The notes below the pieces were generated by a model. It was not told the DNA's origin. It ran no database searches and saw only the letters and a list, made by a program, of their open reading frames with translations. DNA of 64,000 bases from Ophiura sarsii (taxonomy: Eukaryota; Echinodermata; Ophiuroidea; Amphilepidida; Ophiuridae), in NCBI GenBank assembly GCA_035610835.1, contig CM069448.1, positions 5,891,607 to 5,955,606 on the forward strand. Reading direction: 5' to 3'. This document shows, piece by piece, positions 12,500-22,834 of this stretch. Each line of letters begins with the position of its first letter. Positions within the stretch are counted from its first letter, which is position 1. The translations under genes were made by a program, and so were the position numbers.

Positions 12500-12752
12500 T
12501 TCTCTGTATATCCAATGGCTGATGTATATCCAAATCGATATTTGACAAGTTCAGCTATCAAATCCATTAGGAATATCAGATAATGGAAGCAATTACATTG
12601 ATATATGTTAAGAAAAAGTTATAAGCCACTTTAGATTTAGATTGGGTAACTACAACGTAATGGAAACACGTTTGCACTGCAAGCAATTATGTCTGCAGGT
12701 AATTGCGTCTGGCTTTGACTTGCATCAGAATATATTATAGGCCTAATATGTC

Positions 12753-13400
12753 GCACCCAATTCTGATAGTCCAATACAGTATAACTGTAATTAAAGTGCG
12801 TATTATGTTACAGTTTTACTGTGCCTGTGTTATAACACGGTAACACGTGTTACGGTATATTACAGTTGTTACTGTACCCTGTGTTACAGGGTGTTAGCGC
12901 CCTCACGGAATAAAGCGCAATAACACTGACAATGACAGTATACGTACAAATACGTATACTGTACGTATTTTATATTTAACACCTTTGAAATGATATTGAT
13001 ACAGAATTTATATGTCAAAACACTCAGGGGGTTGGTGGTCGGGGAGGTAAAAACAAGGATTGCACAATCATAAACTATACGTATTGGATATCCAACAATC
13101 TTAAACTATAAATATTGGATAGCCAACAATCTTAAACTATAAATATCGGATAGCCAACAATCTTAAACAATAAATATCGGATAGCCAACAATCTTAAACA
13201 ATAAATATCGGATATCCAACATTCTTAAACTATTTTCGTTAGTGTTATTGCGATTTATTCCGTGTATAACACAGGGTACAGTAACAACTGTAATATACCG
13301 TAACACGTGTTACCGTGTTATAACACAGGCACAGTAAAACTGTAATATAATACGCACTTTAATTACAGTTAAACTGTATTGGACTATCAGAATTGGGTGC
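12753..13400. mobile_element. TIR element with internal minisatellite
   Basis: Inverted arms of about 165 bp begin GCACCCAATTCTGATAGTCC and end with the complement. A perfect 5-bp duplication ATGTC lies at 12748-12752 and 13401-13405. Inside the arms are many short self-complementary strings such as TAACACGTGTTA and GTAACAACTGTAA. The loop holds five copies of a 31-bp unit. There is no coding capacity. TIR elements carrying a central minisatellite are known in marine invertebrates; the superfamily is not decided by a 5-bp duplication alone. Confidence 0.85.
13066..13233. repeat. 31-bp minisatellite, about 5 copies
   Basis: Units begin at 13072, 13103, 13134, 13165 and 13196, with a partial one at 13227. 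Core: AAATAT(T/C)GGATAGCCAACA followed by ATCTTAAAC. It lies wholly inside the TIR element 12753-13400. Confidence 0.9.
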
Positions 13401-13627
13401 ATGTCGACTTGCTGTATTAGTTTAATTTCACAATACCTTCTGCAATACATTTCTTTTGTATGCTAATATACCTATGTTTAGCCTTAGTTCGCTGGGTATT
13501 GCCGGGCAACGCCGTATGTTGATTCATATAAATAGGAATAGACTTTTAAAAAGATACTACAACAATTTAGTTACTTGATAATTCCACAGGTATCTCTTTC
13601 TCAGGAATTCCTCCCAAACCCCACTTT

Positions 13628-13880
13628 AACATTTAATTATGTTTCATTTTAACATTTAATTATGTTTAATGCACCCTGATAGTCATGCTAAGATACATCC
13701 GAAGTCACGCGCACGTCACTATATATTGACTTCCACCTTTATGACCTTTAGTCTTCGTCCCATTGAACATTTAATTATGTTTAATTTTAACATTTAATTA
13801 TGTTTAAATGTACCCTATAGTCAAACTATAGACCCGAAGTCACGCGCACGTCACACATTGACTTCCACCTTTCTTCAAAT
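13628..13880. repeat. diverged tandem duplication, about 140-bp unit
   Basis: Both copies hold ACATTTAATTATGTTT repeated twice, then a CCGAAGTCACGCGCACGTCA block and TTGACTTCCACCTT. The copies start near 13628 and 13768. Confidence 0.75.
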
Positions 13881-14661
13881 CCGCCATTTTAAGCAAACCA
13901 TTTCTATTCATAGTCAAGTACCGTAACATTTAACCTCCGACCTTTACTTTTGCGGCCTTTGTACCGCCCCTCAACCAATCGATCAACCAATAGAACACAT
14001 CGCAGTCAGACCTATGCATTGCCTGTATGTACTCCAATACAACGCTACAGTATGCTAGTCACTCTTCCCACGACTGTTACCACGCGTGCACGTGCTCCTC
14101 CTGAACAGCAACTTCCCAAACTTGTAAAAATTCATGTATTTTACTCTAAAAATACAGGATATCAGGTTTCCTATGGCCATATATTTTATCATAAGACCCG
14201 AAATACTGGGACGAAATTGATAAAGGTCTTCCCCCCCCCCCCCCCCCCCCAACAGCTGAGAGGTTTTGACGCCTCAATGTAGCAGATTAAACCACACTGA
14301 ACAGCACAACCCGACTCAATTATTTGACGTCATAGTGCATCCATTCTCTATCTAGAATGGTCCCCACACACATTTATATACCTACATCCCAAATGTATCC
14401 GTGGAAAGGCTCGCTTCGACAACTGATTACAGGTTACATCTCAAAATGTTTCCCGTTGGAAAGGTCTGTTTCGGCAACCGAATACTGGTAATACATGATA
14501 GGTCTATAATTAGTATGACTAAAATGTTACAACTAGCTAAATGATAGTTAAACAATGTTATACTATGTCCGGGTTAACAAGCCGAACTATAACAAGTTAT
14601 ACGGTAACCCAGCCTGAGATTCAATGTTCCCTTTTTTATTGAATCGTTGAAGGCATGTCCT
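13881..14661. other. no recognised gene; contains a poly-C tract
   Basis: A C homopolymer occupies 14231-14250. Short frames on either strand show no domain. The end of this stretch leads into the ribozyme candidate. Confidence 0.4.
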
Positions 14662-14723
14662 CTAAGGCAGCTGATGAAGGGGGTTTGGCAGCCCCCGAAA
14701 TGTGCATACTGCTAGCCACTTAG
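14662..14723 (+). ncRNA. type I hammerhead ribozyme candidate
   Basis: All conserved parts are visible. Outer stem I pairs CTAAG (14662-14666) with CTTAG (14719-14723). Inner stem I pairs GCAG (14667-14670) with CTGC (14709-14712); the unpaired TAGCCA (14713-14718) forms the internal loop expected for tertiary contacts. The core CTGATGA is at 14671-14677. Stem II pairs GGGGG (14679-14683) with CCCCC (14692-14696) around an 8-nt loop. GAAA is at 14697-14700. Stem III is ATG/CAT (14700-14702 with 14705-14707) with a 2-nt loop, and the cleavage site would follow A14708. The extra A at 14678 also occurs, as I recall, in hammerheads of Penelope-like retroelements, and the very short stem III fits that class. 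The host element was not recognised. Confidence 0.75.
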
Positions 14724-16255
14724 TCAAAAGATTTTATCTTTACAGACGACAGTCCTACGGTGAATTTGATCTTCTACCAGCTGTACCAATTCTAGTATAG
14801 TTGCTGTTCATCCCCTATATTACCTGGTTGATTATTTCCTCCCATAAACATGTTACGAGTACCAAATAGGCCTACGCATATCGGCACGCGCAATACTTGC
14901 ATTTTACGGAATAAACCCCTACTTTTCTGCATGACTATCACTCCCCCGGGATAATATCCTAAACCTTTAACAACATATGTTTGTTGATGATCCATGTCCT
15001 CACATTCCTCTGTACAACTTGTTGTACATTCCTGGTTTTAGATTTCAGGTTGCGTCTTAACCCCACCACATTTTCTATAGCCCCAGTAGCCTGCGGTGTT
15101 ACGGCATAGTGTTAGGACAAAAGGCAAAATCTTCGAATTTTTTTTTTTCTTGCCAGGAATATACCAAAATAGCTAAAAACCGATATATCAGTACCGCATT
15201 TTGCAGTTTTCTAGTTTTACATAAACAAATATAGCCTATAAAGTCAACTCAAACTTAGAAATCTTACTAACAATCCAACAAAATGTGAGGGATAACTTGT
15301 GGTACAATGCATATGTATGTCGATTGTACAGATCAATTATTTGATCTTATAGTATAACATGTTAAACACATAATATTACCCACACAAAAAAGGATTACAC
15401 AATGTTTTAAAATATAAAAAAAGGAAATATATACCAATATTTACATGGTAAATATGTTATATGGTTAATTGAAATAATATTGAAAATTGAAACCGTAAAT
15501 GACAATTTTTTGAAAAAGTTAATTTTTACCGGGTGATTCAGAAGTTGTACCTCTGGATGCAATACAAGCATAACATATCAATAGTGAAATTAGTAAAATA
15601 TATATATATATACGACTGTTTTTCCGCAAAATCGCAATACCAATTATATTAAAAAAATAACAACCACAAATAGAGATGAAATCATCAAAATGGTAAAATG
15701 CTCAACAGTAGTGTATACACACTAATATTAATATTCGATTATAATACTTCAAATGTATTTATTTAGATATCTGTACCCCATCACAGAAAAAGTTAATACG
15801 AGTGCTTTCCACACTTCACACGCGCCAGTCGTCTGCAGACAACAGTTCCATAAGTTCACAAAAAGCTTCCAAAATGTCCAAATTATTGGAATGAAAATGA
15901 GCAAAGCATTCATACAAGTACGGACATGCTTAGTATTGGTTCAATAGTTCTTGAGAAATACTTTTAGTTAGTTGGGAAAGGTTTCTGATAAATCTGCTTC
16001 ATGGTAAAACTAATAGCCGCGTGGAAAATCCTAGTAGAAGTTGTGATCATATATATCATAAATAAACACAGTCAAAGCAACCAGATGTATTATTCCCAGC
16101 AATAATATCATAGCAGAACACATTAAACGCTCTTCCCGTCGAAGAAAATGTACTTTTGTAGGTTTGAAGTAATTTAAGGAACCACTGAATAATAATGTTT
16201 GCATCTACGTATGCCGAGAATCTACAGGCAAGTTTAAAGATGACGCATTCGCTAA
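14724..16255. other. no recognised feature
   Basis: AT-rich DNA with a short (TA)n run around 15598-15612 and no recognised domain in its short frames. Sequence next to the ribozyme may belong to a decayed retroelement, but I could not show it. Confidence 0.4.
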
Positions 16256-16350
16256 AGGCCCTGTCACACTATAACGTATCGCCTCAACGTATGCGAAATA
16301 TCGAAAATACGTTGGTGTACGTTGGCGTACTAGTATCCCAAAAGTAGCCA

Positions 16351-16946
16351 TATTAACCCTTACAGCCCCGGATCCCATGAAATCCCATTTCCCAGCCTGT
16401 CGGTTCCACCTGGCGCTGAGGTTTTTGTGTGAAATAATGGCCCCGGGCTATATAGCTGGGCGAATACAGTCGCCCAGCACAGCTTCCCCCGTGGCGCAGT
16501 TGGTAGAGCGTCCGCCCGCCAACCGAGAGGTCGTGGGTTCAAACCCCGGGGCGTGGCACCTCTTGTTGTGTGTGCTTTTTTCGCTTGAAAAAAAAATCGT
16601 TGGAAAATCCACCGGGTGGGTTAGGGTTAAGGAACGATTTTTTTTCTTCTTTTTAATTTTCACTTTTTTTCTCTAATTTCACCTTGATTAACCCTTACAG
16701 CCCCGGATCCCATGAAATCCCATTTCCCAGCCTGTCGGTTCCACCTGGCGCTGAGGTTTTTGTGTGAAATAATGGCCCCGGGCTATATAGCTGGGCGAAT
16801 ACACTCGCCCAGCACAGCTTCCCCCGTGGCGCAGTTGGTAGAGCGTCCGCCCGCCAACCGAGAGGTCGTGGGTTCAAACCCCGGGGCGTGGCACCTCTTG
16901 TTGAAAAAAATTTCGTTGGAAAATCCACCGGGTGGGTTAGGGTTAA
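16351..16946 (+). mobile_element. tandem dimer of tRNA-derived SINE
   Basis: Two near-identical units (16353-16630 and 16688-16946) each start TTAACCCTTACAGCCCCGG and end GGTGGGTTAGGGTTAA. Each holds a tRNA-like region (16487-16560; 16822-16895) with A box GTGGCGCAGTTGG and B box GGGTTCAAACC. The anticodon and acceptor stems do not pair properly, so these are SINE heads and not tRNA genes. TAGCCA at 16345-16350 and 16947-16952 flanks the whole dimer, so it went in as a unit or duplicated after insertion. The unit ends resemble telomeric TTAGGG/TTAACCC. Frames inside the SINE are spurious. Confidence 0.8.
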
Positions 16947-17581
16947 TAGCCAATCTGGAAAAAAAATAGAAAGAAGCCAATTTCAACTGATAATGGTAGG
17001 TATGGGTGTCATTATTCACCCAAAAAAAGTAAGGACAGATAGGGGGTGGGGAAATTGTTTTTTTTTCAGGGGGGTCATTGAATCCCGGGGGTCATTGACC
17101 CAAAATCAAAGTATGTCGTGTTTGGTATCAAATGAAAGGAAATTTAATTTAAAACACTGATAGTCCTGTTCATTTTGTCATTTTATCATCCTGTAAAATG
17201 TTAAACTCATTGAAGACATGGTGCGGGTTAACAAGTAATCAGCGAGCTTATTACACAGTTTCCAATGTAAATAAAACATGAACACTATCATAATACGTTA
17301 CTATGTATCTATCAACCTGTATCACATTATTGAGGCTGATGTCAACTTTGGTCTAGGCACGTTAAGTACAAAAAGAACAATTTGTTGATCAGAAATACTA
17401 CTTACAAGTCAAAACTGACAGTAAGTTCAGTATTATCATGATTATATAGGCCCTACAAGTTTAGGCAAAACATATCTCTTGATTATTCCGTTTCCTCTTC
17501 ATCAGTTTCATGCAGCAAATTCCTTTTATGAGAGGCTTTCTGGGGCGATACCTCCGGTAAGCATCTTTGGTCTGAGTTTTT

Positions 17582-19375
17582 TTGTTTGTTGCTAACTCCC
17601 ACCCTCTTCCATCAACAACTGGGGTTGGCATAGGTATAAACTATGGTCTTCATGGTTGCAGCTTTGAACCTACCACTGTTCCTACATCTTTCTTCACTAT
17701 GGATCGTATGATAAGGAAACCCCAAAAGCATGAATTTGGCAGGATGCTCAAAGAAACAGCAATGAAGCTGGACTTAGACATGAATAACAGCAGGAGGCAT
17801 GATGTTGATGGAGGACAGCTACTTCATCAGGTAAAGTGGACAAACGGTGCAACCATCAAGCCTATGTATAGTTGATACTGTAATTGAGATCCTATATTCA
17901 GATACATTATTCTCATTGCACAATGCTTATACTGTTGTTGTGTACCAGCAGCCTTTCCATCCAGACTCAATGTCACATCCCGCGATCATTGCGGGCAGCA
18001 TCTGGTCTGGCCCGCAGTGGTTGCGGGCAGCATCTGGTTTGGCCCGCAGAGGTTGCAGGCCTCTGCGGGCGCCAATTTGATACACAGGCGGATGAGCATA
18101 TCCACCCATTTTATGTGCGGGCTATTATTTGCATATCTGTATATGAAGAGCTGTTTTGCAAAATGGCCTACATCCACTTCTGCATTTTTACTCATTTTAC
18201 ATTATTGCATGGATGGCTATGCATTATGTGGAATGTGGCTTGTATTGGTTGTTGCCTCAATTGGCGTACATAGTTGCACTATTCCAAGTCATAGAAACAG
18301 TAATGAACACAGCCATACAATAATTTGATTAATTCCATGGACTTGTCAATACAAATTCAGTAAGGCAAAATTAGTAACATGTCGGGGTGGTCTTGTGGCC
18401 CTTTTGCAACAAAGCTCTTCATATAAGTGTTATCATAATGATGAAGTTATAACTTGTGTTACTGGATCTGAACTTGACAACATCTCTCATATTTGGATAA
18501 AGAATGGATAAGATAAACTGTGTGTGATTCTCCTTTGATATACTAGTACTTAGTGTTCCCAAGAACACAACAATAATACCTATGCCAAGTATGTCCGAAC
18601 AAAATTCAAGGATTCTACTGTAGTGTTTGATGGCTATAATACGGAAGAACAATCAACGAAATATCATGATAATATGCGGCGGATGGCTGGAAAGGTTTCT
18701 CTAGACTTAAGTGGCACAACAGAATTGGCCATCATGTGACAGAGAAGTTTTCCTGACAAATGAGAAAAACAAAGGAGCTATATAATAGAGATGATATCTA
18801 CAGAATTGACAAGTCACAATATAGATCAAGCAAAAGATGATGGTGACATGCTCATTGTGAAGACTGCCATATACTTGCTCAAAGTACTGCCATATATTTG
18901 GTCAAGAGGGTCAATACCCCTGTTGTTGTTGTTGCCCAAGACACTGATATATTTGTTTTGCTCTGCTATCATCAGCCAAGTAACTGTTCTAATTTGTACT
19001 TCCAATCAGACGTTGATGGTCTTATGACATCTATAACCATAAACATCGGCGACCGGGAAGAGTTCCATTTCAAGTATGGCTGGTCTGGCAATGCAGATCA
19101 CATAGCTGTGGGGATACTCCCTTAAAGGGCTCGCTATCAGAAGTTGTTCCAAAAGCAAGCAGCCAAAGGTAACATTGATCCTGATTACCTACCACATGGA
19201 ACTCAGACCGAAGATGCTTACTGGAGCTATCGCCTCAGAAAAAAGGAGCGTCAAACTATGAATATAGCTGCATGAAAGACACATTGTTTCTGCATGTGGA
19301 GTGTGCTGTGGACATTGCTCCAATGGAGTAGATAGAACATAAAAACTTGGAAGTGATGAAGAGGAAATGGAATAA
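17582..19375 (+). pseudogene. decayed PIN-like nuclease/Cys-rich protein gene of a transposon
   Basis: Conserved blocks appear in order but in different frames. DVDGGQLLHQVKW is near 17795-17850. TVVFDGYNTEEQSTK is near 18620-18660 and leads into HDNMRRMAGKV. QAKDDGDMLIVKTAI is near 18825-18870. VVVVAQDTDIFVLLCYH is near 18918-18970. A Cys-rich tail ACGVCCGHCSNG is near 19290-19325, followed by an acidic end (GSDEEEME) and a TAA at 19373-19375. The acidic residues D-GG, FDG, D-D and DTD are the pattern of PIN/FEN-like metal-binding nucleases. The order matches uncharacterised invertebrate proteins that I recall ending in a CXC-like tail. About 700 bp of non-homologous sequence (17880-18590) interrupts it; several stops and frameshifts are present. 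It is an inactive copy and its function is unknown. Confidence 0.65.
17989..18075. repeat. 32-bp tandem repeat, 2.5 copies
   Basis: Units TTGCGGGCAGCATCTGGT plus TGGCCCGCAG begin at 17989, 18021 and 18053. They lie in the sequence interrupting the PIN-like pseudogene and are self-complementary (GCGGGC/GCCCGC). Confidence 0.85.
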
Positions 19376-20589
19376 TTAAGCGATATGTTTTGCCTAAACT
19401 TATAGGGCCCACGCCTATTATGAGCTTAAGGGAGAGCGAGGAGTGTACGCCTAGGAGCAGGTTCGCCCACAGCATGATTCTCATCACTGCGGCCACTGGT
19501 TAATTCAAGAACTCGCAAATATATTCTGCTGTTTGTTGCAAGCATTCAATAGTAAAATGGCAGACCTCAGTATAATGTTTGTCAAATGATCATCTGAAAA
19601 CCAGTTTTACATCACAAAAGTGGATTTTCTTCCATGTTTGAGATTGACTTAAAGGTATTCGGAGTGGGGCAAGTTCACCATTGTGAGACACCTGTCTTTA
19701 TCCTCAACTAATCCCTTTATTAAGGCCTTGGGTACTGTAAGTGTGGTCGTATAGCCAATATATCAATCTTTCTTGTAATGTCAATAGGTACAAACAATCT
19801 TTAAAATTGACGCCTCCAGACCATTTTCAAATGAAAATGGGGCGAACACTCCCCCTCTCCCCGACCCCTACTGTCAGTTTTGACTTGTAAGTAGTATTTC
19901 TGATCAACAAATTGTTATATTTGTTCTTAACGTGCCTAGACCAATCTTGATATCAGCCTCAAAACAATGTGATAAACGTATTATGATAAATTTCAGGGTT
20001 TTTACATTAGAAACAGTGTAATGAGCTCGATGATCCCTTGTTAACCACCACCACGTCTTCCATCCAGTGTAACTCTTGACAGGATTATAAAATGACAAAA
20101 TGAACATGACGATCAATGTTTTAAATTAAATTTCCTTTCATTTGATACCAAACACGACATATTTTGAACAAAATTTGGGTCAATTACCCCCTGTTTTATT
20201 GACCCCCCTGAAAAAAATATTCCCCACCCCCTATCTCTCCTTACTTTTTTTTGGTGAATATCGACACCCATACCTACCATTATCAGTTGAAATTGGCTTC
20301 TTTCTAATTTTTTTCCAGTGGAATCCTACTTTAGGGATACTATACGCTGATATAAGTTAGGAATACGTTGGGGATACGTCGTTAACGTTAAGAGCACGCT
20401 GTGATACGCTGTGACAATTTGGACCACGACAAAATATTGAGCATGCTCAAAAAATGTCGACGTACTCAACGTGTGCTTAATACGTTCTGCATAAGTTCCC
20501 GGTAAGTTTGTGGTACGTTAAATATACGTTGACATACGCTGACATACGTTAGTGGTACGTTACTCGTACGTTACTCGTAAGTTGGTATA

Positions 20590-20720
20590 ATAATATAATA
20601 ATAATAATAATCAGTATTTATATAGCGCCTTTTCCAAATGGCTCAAAGCGCTGTAATTTCGCTGCTGGTGAATCATCAGAATCAGGTCGCATCAACTAGG
20701 TTGCTGCCAATTTCTAGCGC
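20590..20720 (-). mobile_element. LINE 3'-terminal fragment
   Basis: On the minus strand it reads CAGCGCTTTGAGCC...AAAAGGCGCTATATAAAT followed by (ATT)n. This is the same tail as at 1335-1400 and probably an extremely 5'-truncated CR1/L2-like insertion into the CGTATAC-rich element. Its upstream limit is approximate. Confidence 0.7.
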
Positions 20721-21169
20721 AAACCTATCCGCACTTAGATTGTATACGTTGATGAACGTAGGCTGGGGGAAACGTACAGCCAACGTACGTAGTGATAACG
20801 AGTTGATAACGTATATTATGTGCCGTATGTCTAACGTATGCCTGACGTATTTCCAACGAGTTTCGACGTATTCTCACGTATTCACCTTATGCCGGGCGAT
20901 CGTGTAAGGCCCTGTCACGTATCCATAGCGTATCCATAGCGTATTGAACGTATACATAGTGTATGACTAACGTATTGATAGCGTATAACTAACTTATAAC
21001 ATACTTATGACAGCGTATCACAGCGTATGCGAGCGTATGCGAGCGTATGACTAACGTATGCTTAACGTATACTTAACGTATTCGTAGCGTATGTCTGCCG
21101 TGTTTGACGTATCGTCAGCGTATCCTCGACGAACAACGAACACGTGGCTTATTATGCCGCTGTAGCACG

Positions 21170-21177
21170 TATAAATA
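21170..21177 (+). promoter_or_regulatory. TATA box of transposon gene
   Basis: TATAAATA lies 52 bp before the ATG at 21230. It follows about 230 bp of dense CGTATAC-like motifs that could act as regulator or transposase binding sites. A very similar TATAAATA sits in the element at 38190-39569. Confidence 0.55.
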
Positions 21178-21229
21178 CCGCGCCGATCTCACATTACAGC
21201 ATTCCCGCCGATGTCATCAAGCAGTTAAC

Positions 21230-21364
21230 ATGCCTCCCAAGAAGAAGCAAGCAACCAGGGGCCGAGGCCGAGGAGGAGGAAAAAGCAAGAAGGCCAAGAC
21301 AGACCATGAAGAAGTGAGGATGAGATACTCAAGGGACCCATTTATATACTCAAACCCTCCATAA
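21230..21364 (+). CDS. short basic ORF, probable first exon of a transposon gene
   Basis: The frame starts with MPPKKKQATRGRGRGGGK, then KSKKAKTDHEE and a stop after about 44 codons. The RG/KK-rich start is like DNA-binding or nuclear-localising N-termini of transposon proteins. ATG context is AACATGCC and a TATA box is upstream. A GAAGTGAGG string after the HEE codons could be a splice donor, so the last residues may be intronic. The sequence then jumps to another copy of the element's end at about 21403, so the rest of the gene is deleted. The longer frame from 21104 runs through repeat sequence and was not used. No family assignment possible. Confidence 0.4.
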   Translation: MPPKKKQATRGRGRGGGKSKKAKTDHEEVRMRYSRDPFIYSNPP

Positions 21365-22229
21365 GTTCCCAAAACGCCGAATGCGCGCTAGCTGTACGGT
21401 AGCCCTGTCACACCATGGCGTATCGCCTGAACGTATAACAACGTATGCGAAATATCGAAAAATACGTTGGCGTACGTTGGCGTACGTTGGTGTACGCTGA
21501 TACAAGTTAGGGGTAAGTTTGGGATACGTCGTATACGTTAAGAGCACGCTGTGATACGTTGTGAAAATTTGGAACACGTCGAGCCCGCGAAAAATTATTC
21601 AGCATGTTCAAAATTTCTCGACGTACTCAACGTGTGCTTAACTTACGTTCTGCATAAGTTCCCGATAGGTTCGTGGTACGTTAGACATACGTTTACAAAC
21701 GCTGACATACGTTAGACATACGCTGACATACGTTAGAGGTACGTTAATCGTCTTAAGTTATAGGTTGGACATATAGATTTACCCTTCTAGATATTTTAAT
21801 AGTTATCATCTAGGCTGCGTTTACTTGAACTGGCAACACTTGTCCCGCCGTGTACGAAACTCAATTTCTGCAACGGCATAAGTCACGTGTTCGTTGTACG
21901 CCGAGGATACGCTGAAGATACGTCGAGCACGGCAGACATACGCTACGAATACGTTGGTCATACGCTCGCCGATCGCATACGCTGTGTTACGCTGTCATAA
22001 GTTTGTTATAAGTTAGTGATACGCTATCAATACGTTAGTCATACGCTGTGTATGCGTTTAATACGCTATGGATACGTCCATTCCATCACCGATGTTGACG
22101 CAATTCGTTGGGAAGTTGGACGTTCTTGGACGTTCTCGGACTCTGACAATTTTCGAGCTATTTTTTGAATACGTCGGCATACGTTCAGGCCACGTTCAGG
22201 CCATACGCTATGGTGTGACAGGGCCTTAA

Positions 22230-22834
22230 TAATAATATTATTTCTCCTGTTGCTAGAAAAGCAGGAGAAATATGGCAATTTAAACCTTCGAAACCTTGGT
22301 GATTCGAAACCAATTGTCCTTTAACTCAGTTGTTATCATCTTTTGCACATGTACTCAAAGTTCTGATATATTTTCAGTTCACTACTTTGAAAAAAAATGT
22401 AGAGCCTATGCTTTGTATTCACGTGAGATTGATGATGTCCTGCATTCTGGGAGCTACTCACAATTATTGATCAGTTTAATTTCGAAAATCGTTGCTCATT
22501 AAAATATAAACGTGCTTTTATAATCGAACGCGAACTGTGGATTATCAGGATTTGATTTTCATTTTAGTCGCGAAATTCAACTGTGTTAAGTGATGAAAAC
22601 GTGCGAGTGACAAGTTTAACATCGTAATCATCGACAGTAAGGGGCTGCAAACGATTGCATTTTCCGTATGGAGGCATGTATACTCATTGGCTCAAAGCAA
22701 CAGTAAAATCACTGTTCCACATAATAACAACTGATGATTCATTGCTTTGCTCCTGTTTCACAGGTAAACAATATTGGACTTGTAATGGACAGCACAATGA
22801 TTTATCATGTTTATTCTGTCGTAAAATCCGCTTC
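22230..22834. other. no recognised feature
   Basis: Short (AAT)n at the junction with the TAA-flanked element, then AT-rich sequence. It may include upstream remains of the LINE that follows. Confidence 0.4.

Larger units (their letters stand above)
12500..13500. repeat. dispersed repeat, copy 2, split by a transposon
   Basis: Homologous to 11496-11835. Its two halves lie on either side of the TIR element 12753-13400, with the ATGTC duplication at the junctions. Confidence 0.6.
16331..20342 (+). mobile_element. 4-kb TIR transposon with PIN-like/Cys-rich gene
   Basis: The ends are TAGTATCCC and GGGATACTA. TAC flanks both sides (16328-16330 and 20343-20345). The related copy at about 21480-21500 reads straight through as GGCGTAC...GTACGCTGAT, an empty-site comparison supporting insertion and a 3-bp duplication. 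Long inverted arms pair about 16953-17505 with 19340-19410 plus 19866-20325, sharing blocks such as GAAGCCAATTTCAACTGATA and TTTGATACCAAACACGACAT. The right arm has an extra 455 bp (19411-19865). The left arm was hit by the SINE dimer 16351-16946. The enclosed gene is decayed. I do not recognise a named superfamily. Confidence 0.8.
16256..22226. mobile_element. nested stack of TAA-flanked, CGTATAC-rich DNA elements
   Basis: The left end AGGCCCTGTCACAC at 16256 and its complement GTGTGACAGGGCCT ending at 22226 are flanked by TAA at 16253-16255 and 22227-22229. Between them lie several related segments. One copy is split (16256-16330 continuing at 20343-20906). An inverted segment (20907-21130) mirrors 21890-22080. 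A further copy spans about 21403-22226. All are dense in short motifs such as ACGTATG and CGTATACG. A 3-bp TWA-type duplication suggests PIF/Harbinger relatives, but no transposase is present. The stack hosts the 4-kb transposon 16331-20342 and a LINE tail. Confidence 0.7.

Noticed and set aside
13950..14282. 110-codon plus-strand ORF
   Set aside because: Ends in a poly-C tract read as prolines; no recognisable domain.
16487..16895. Two tRNA genes
   Set aside because: A and B boxes are good, but acceptor and anticodon stems do not pair and both sit inside identical SINE units.
17500..17520. Second hammerhead on the minus strand (CTGATGAAGAGGAAAC)
   Set aside because: No stem II between the core and GAAA; the string is the inverted copy of the acidic C-terminal codons of the PIN-like gene.
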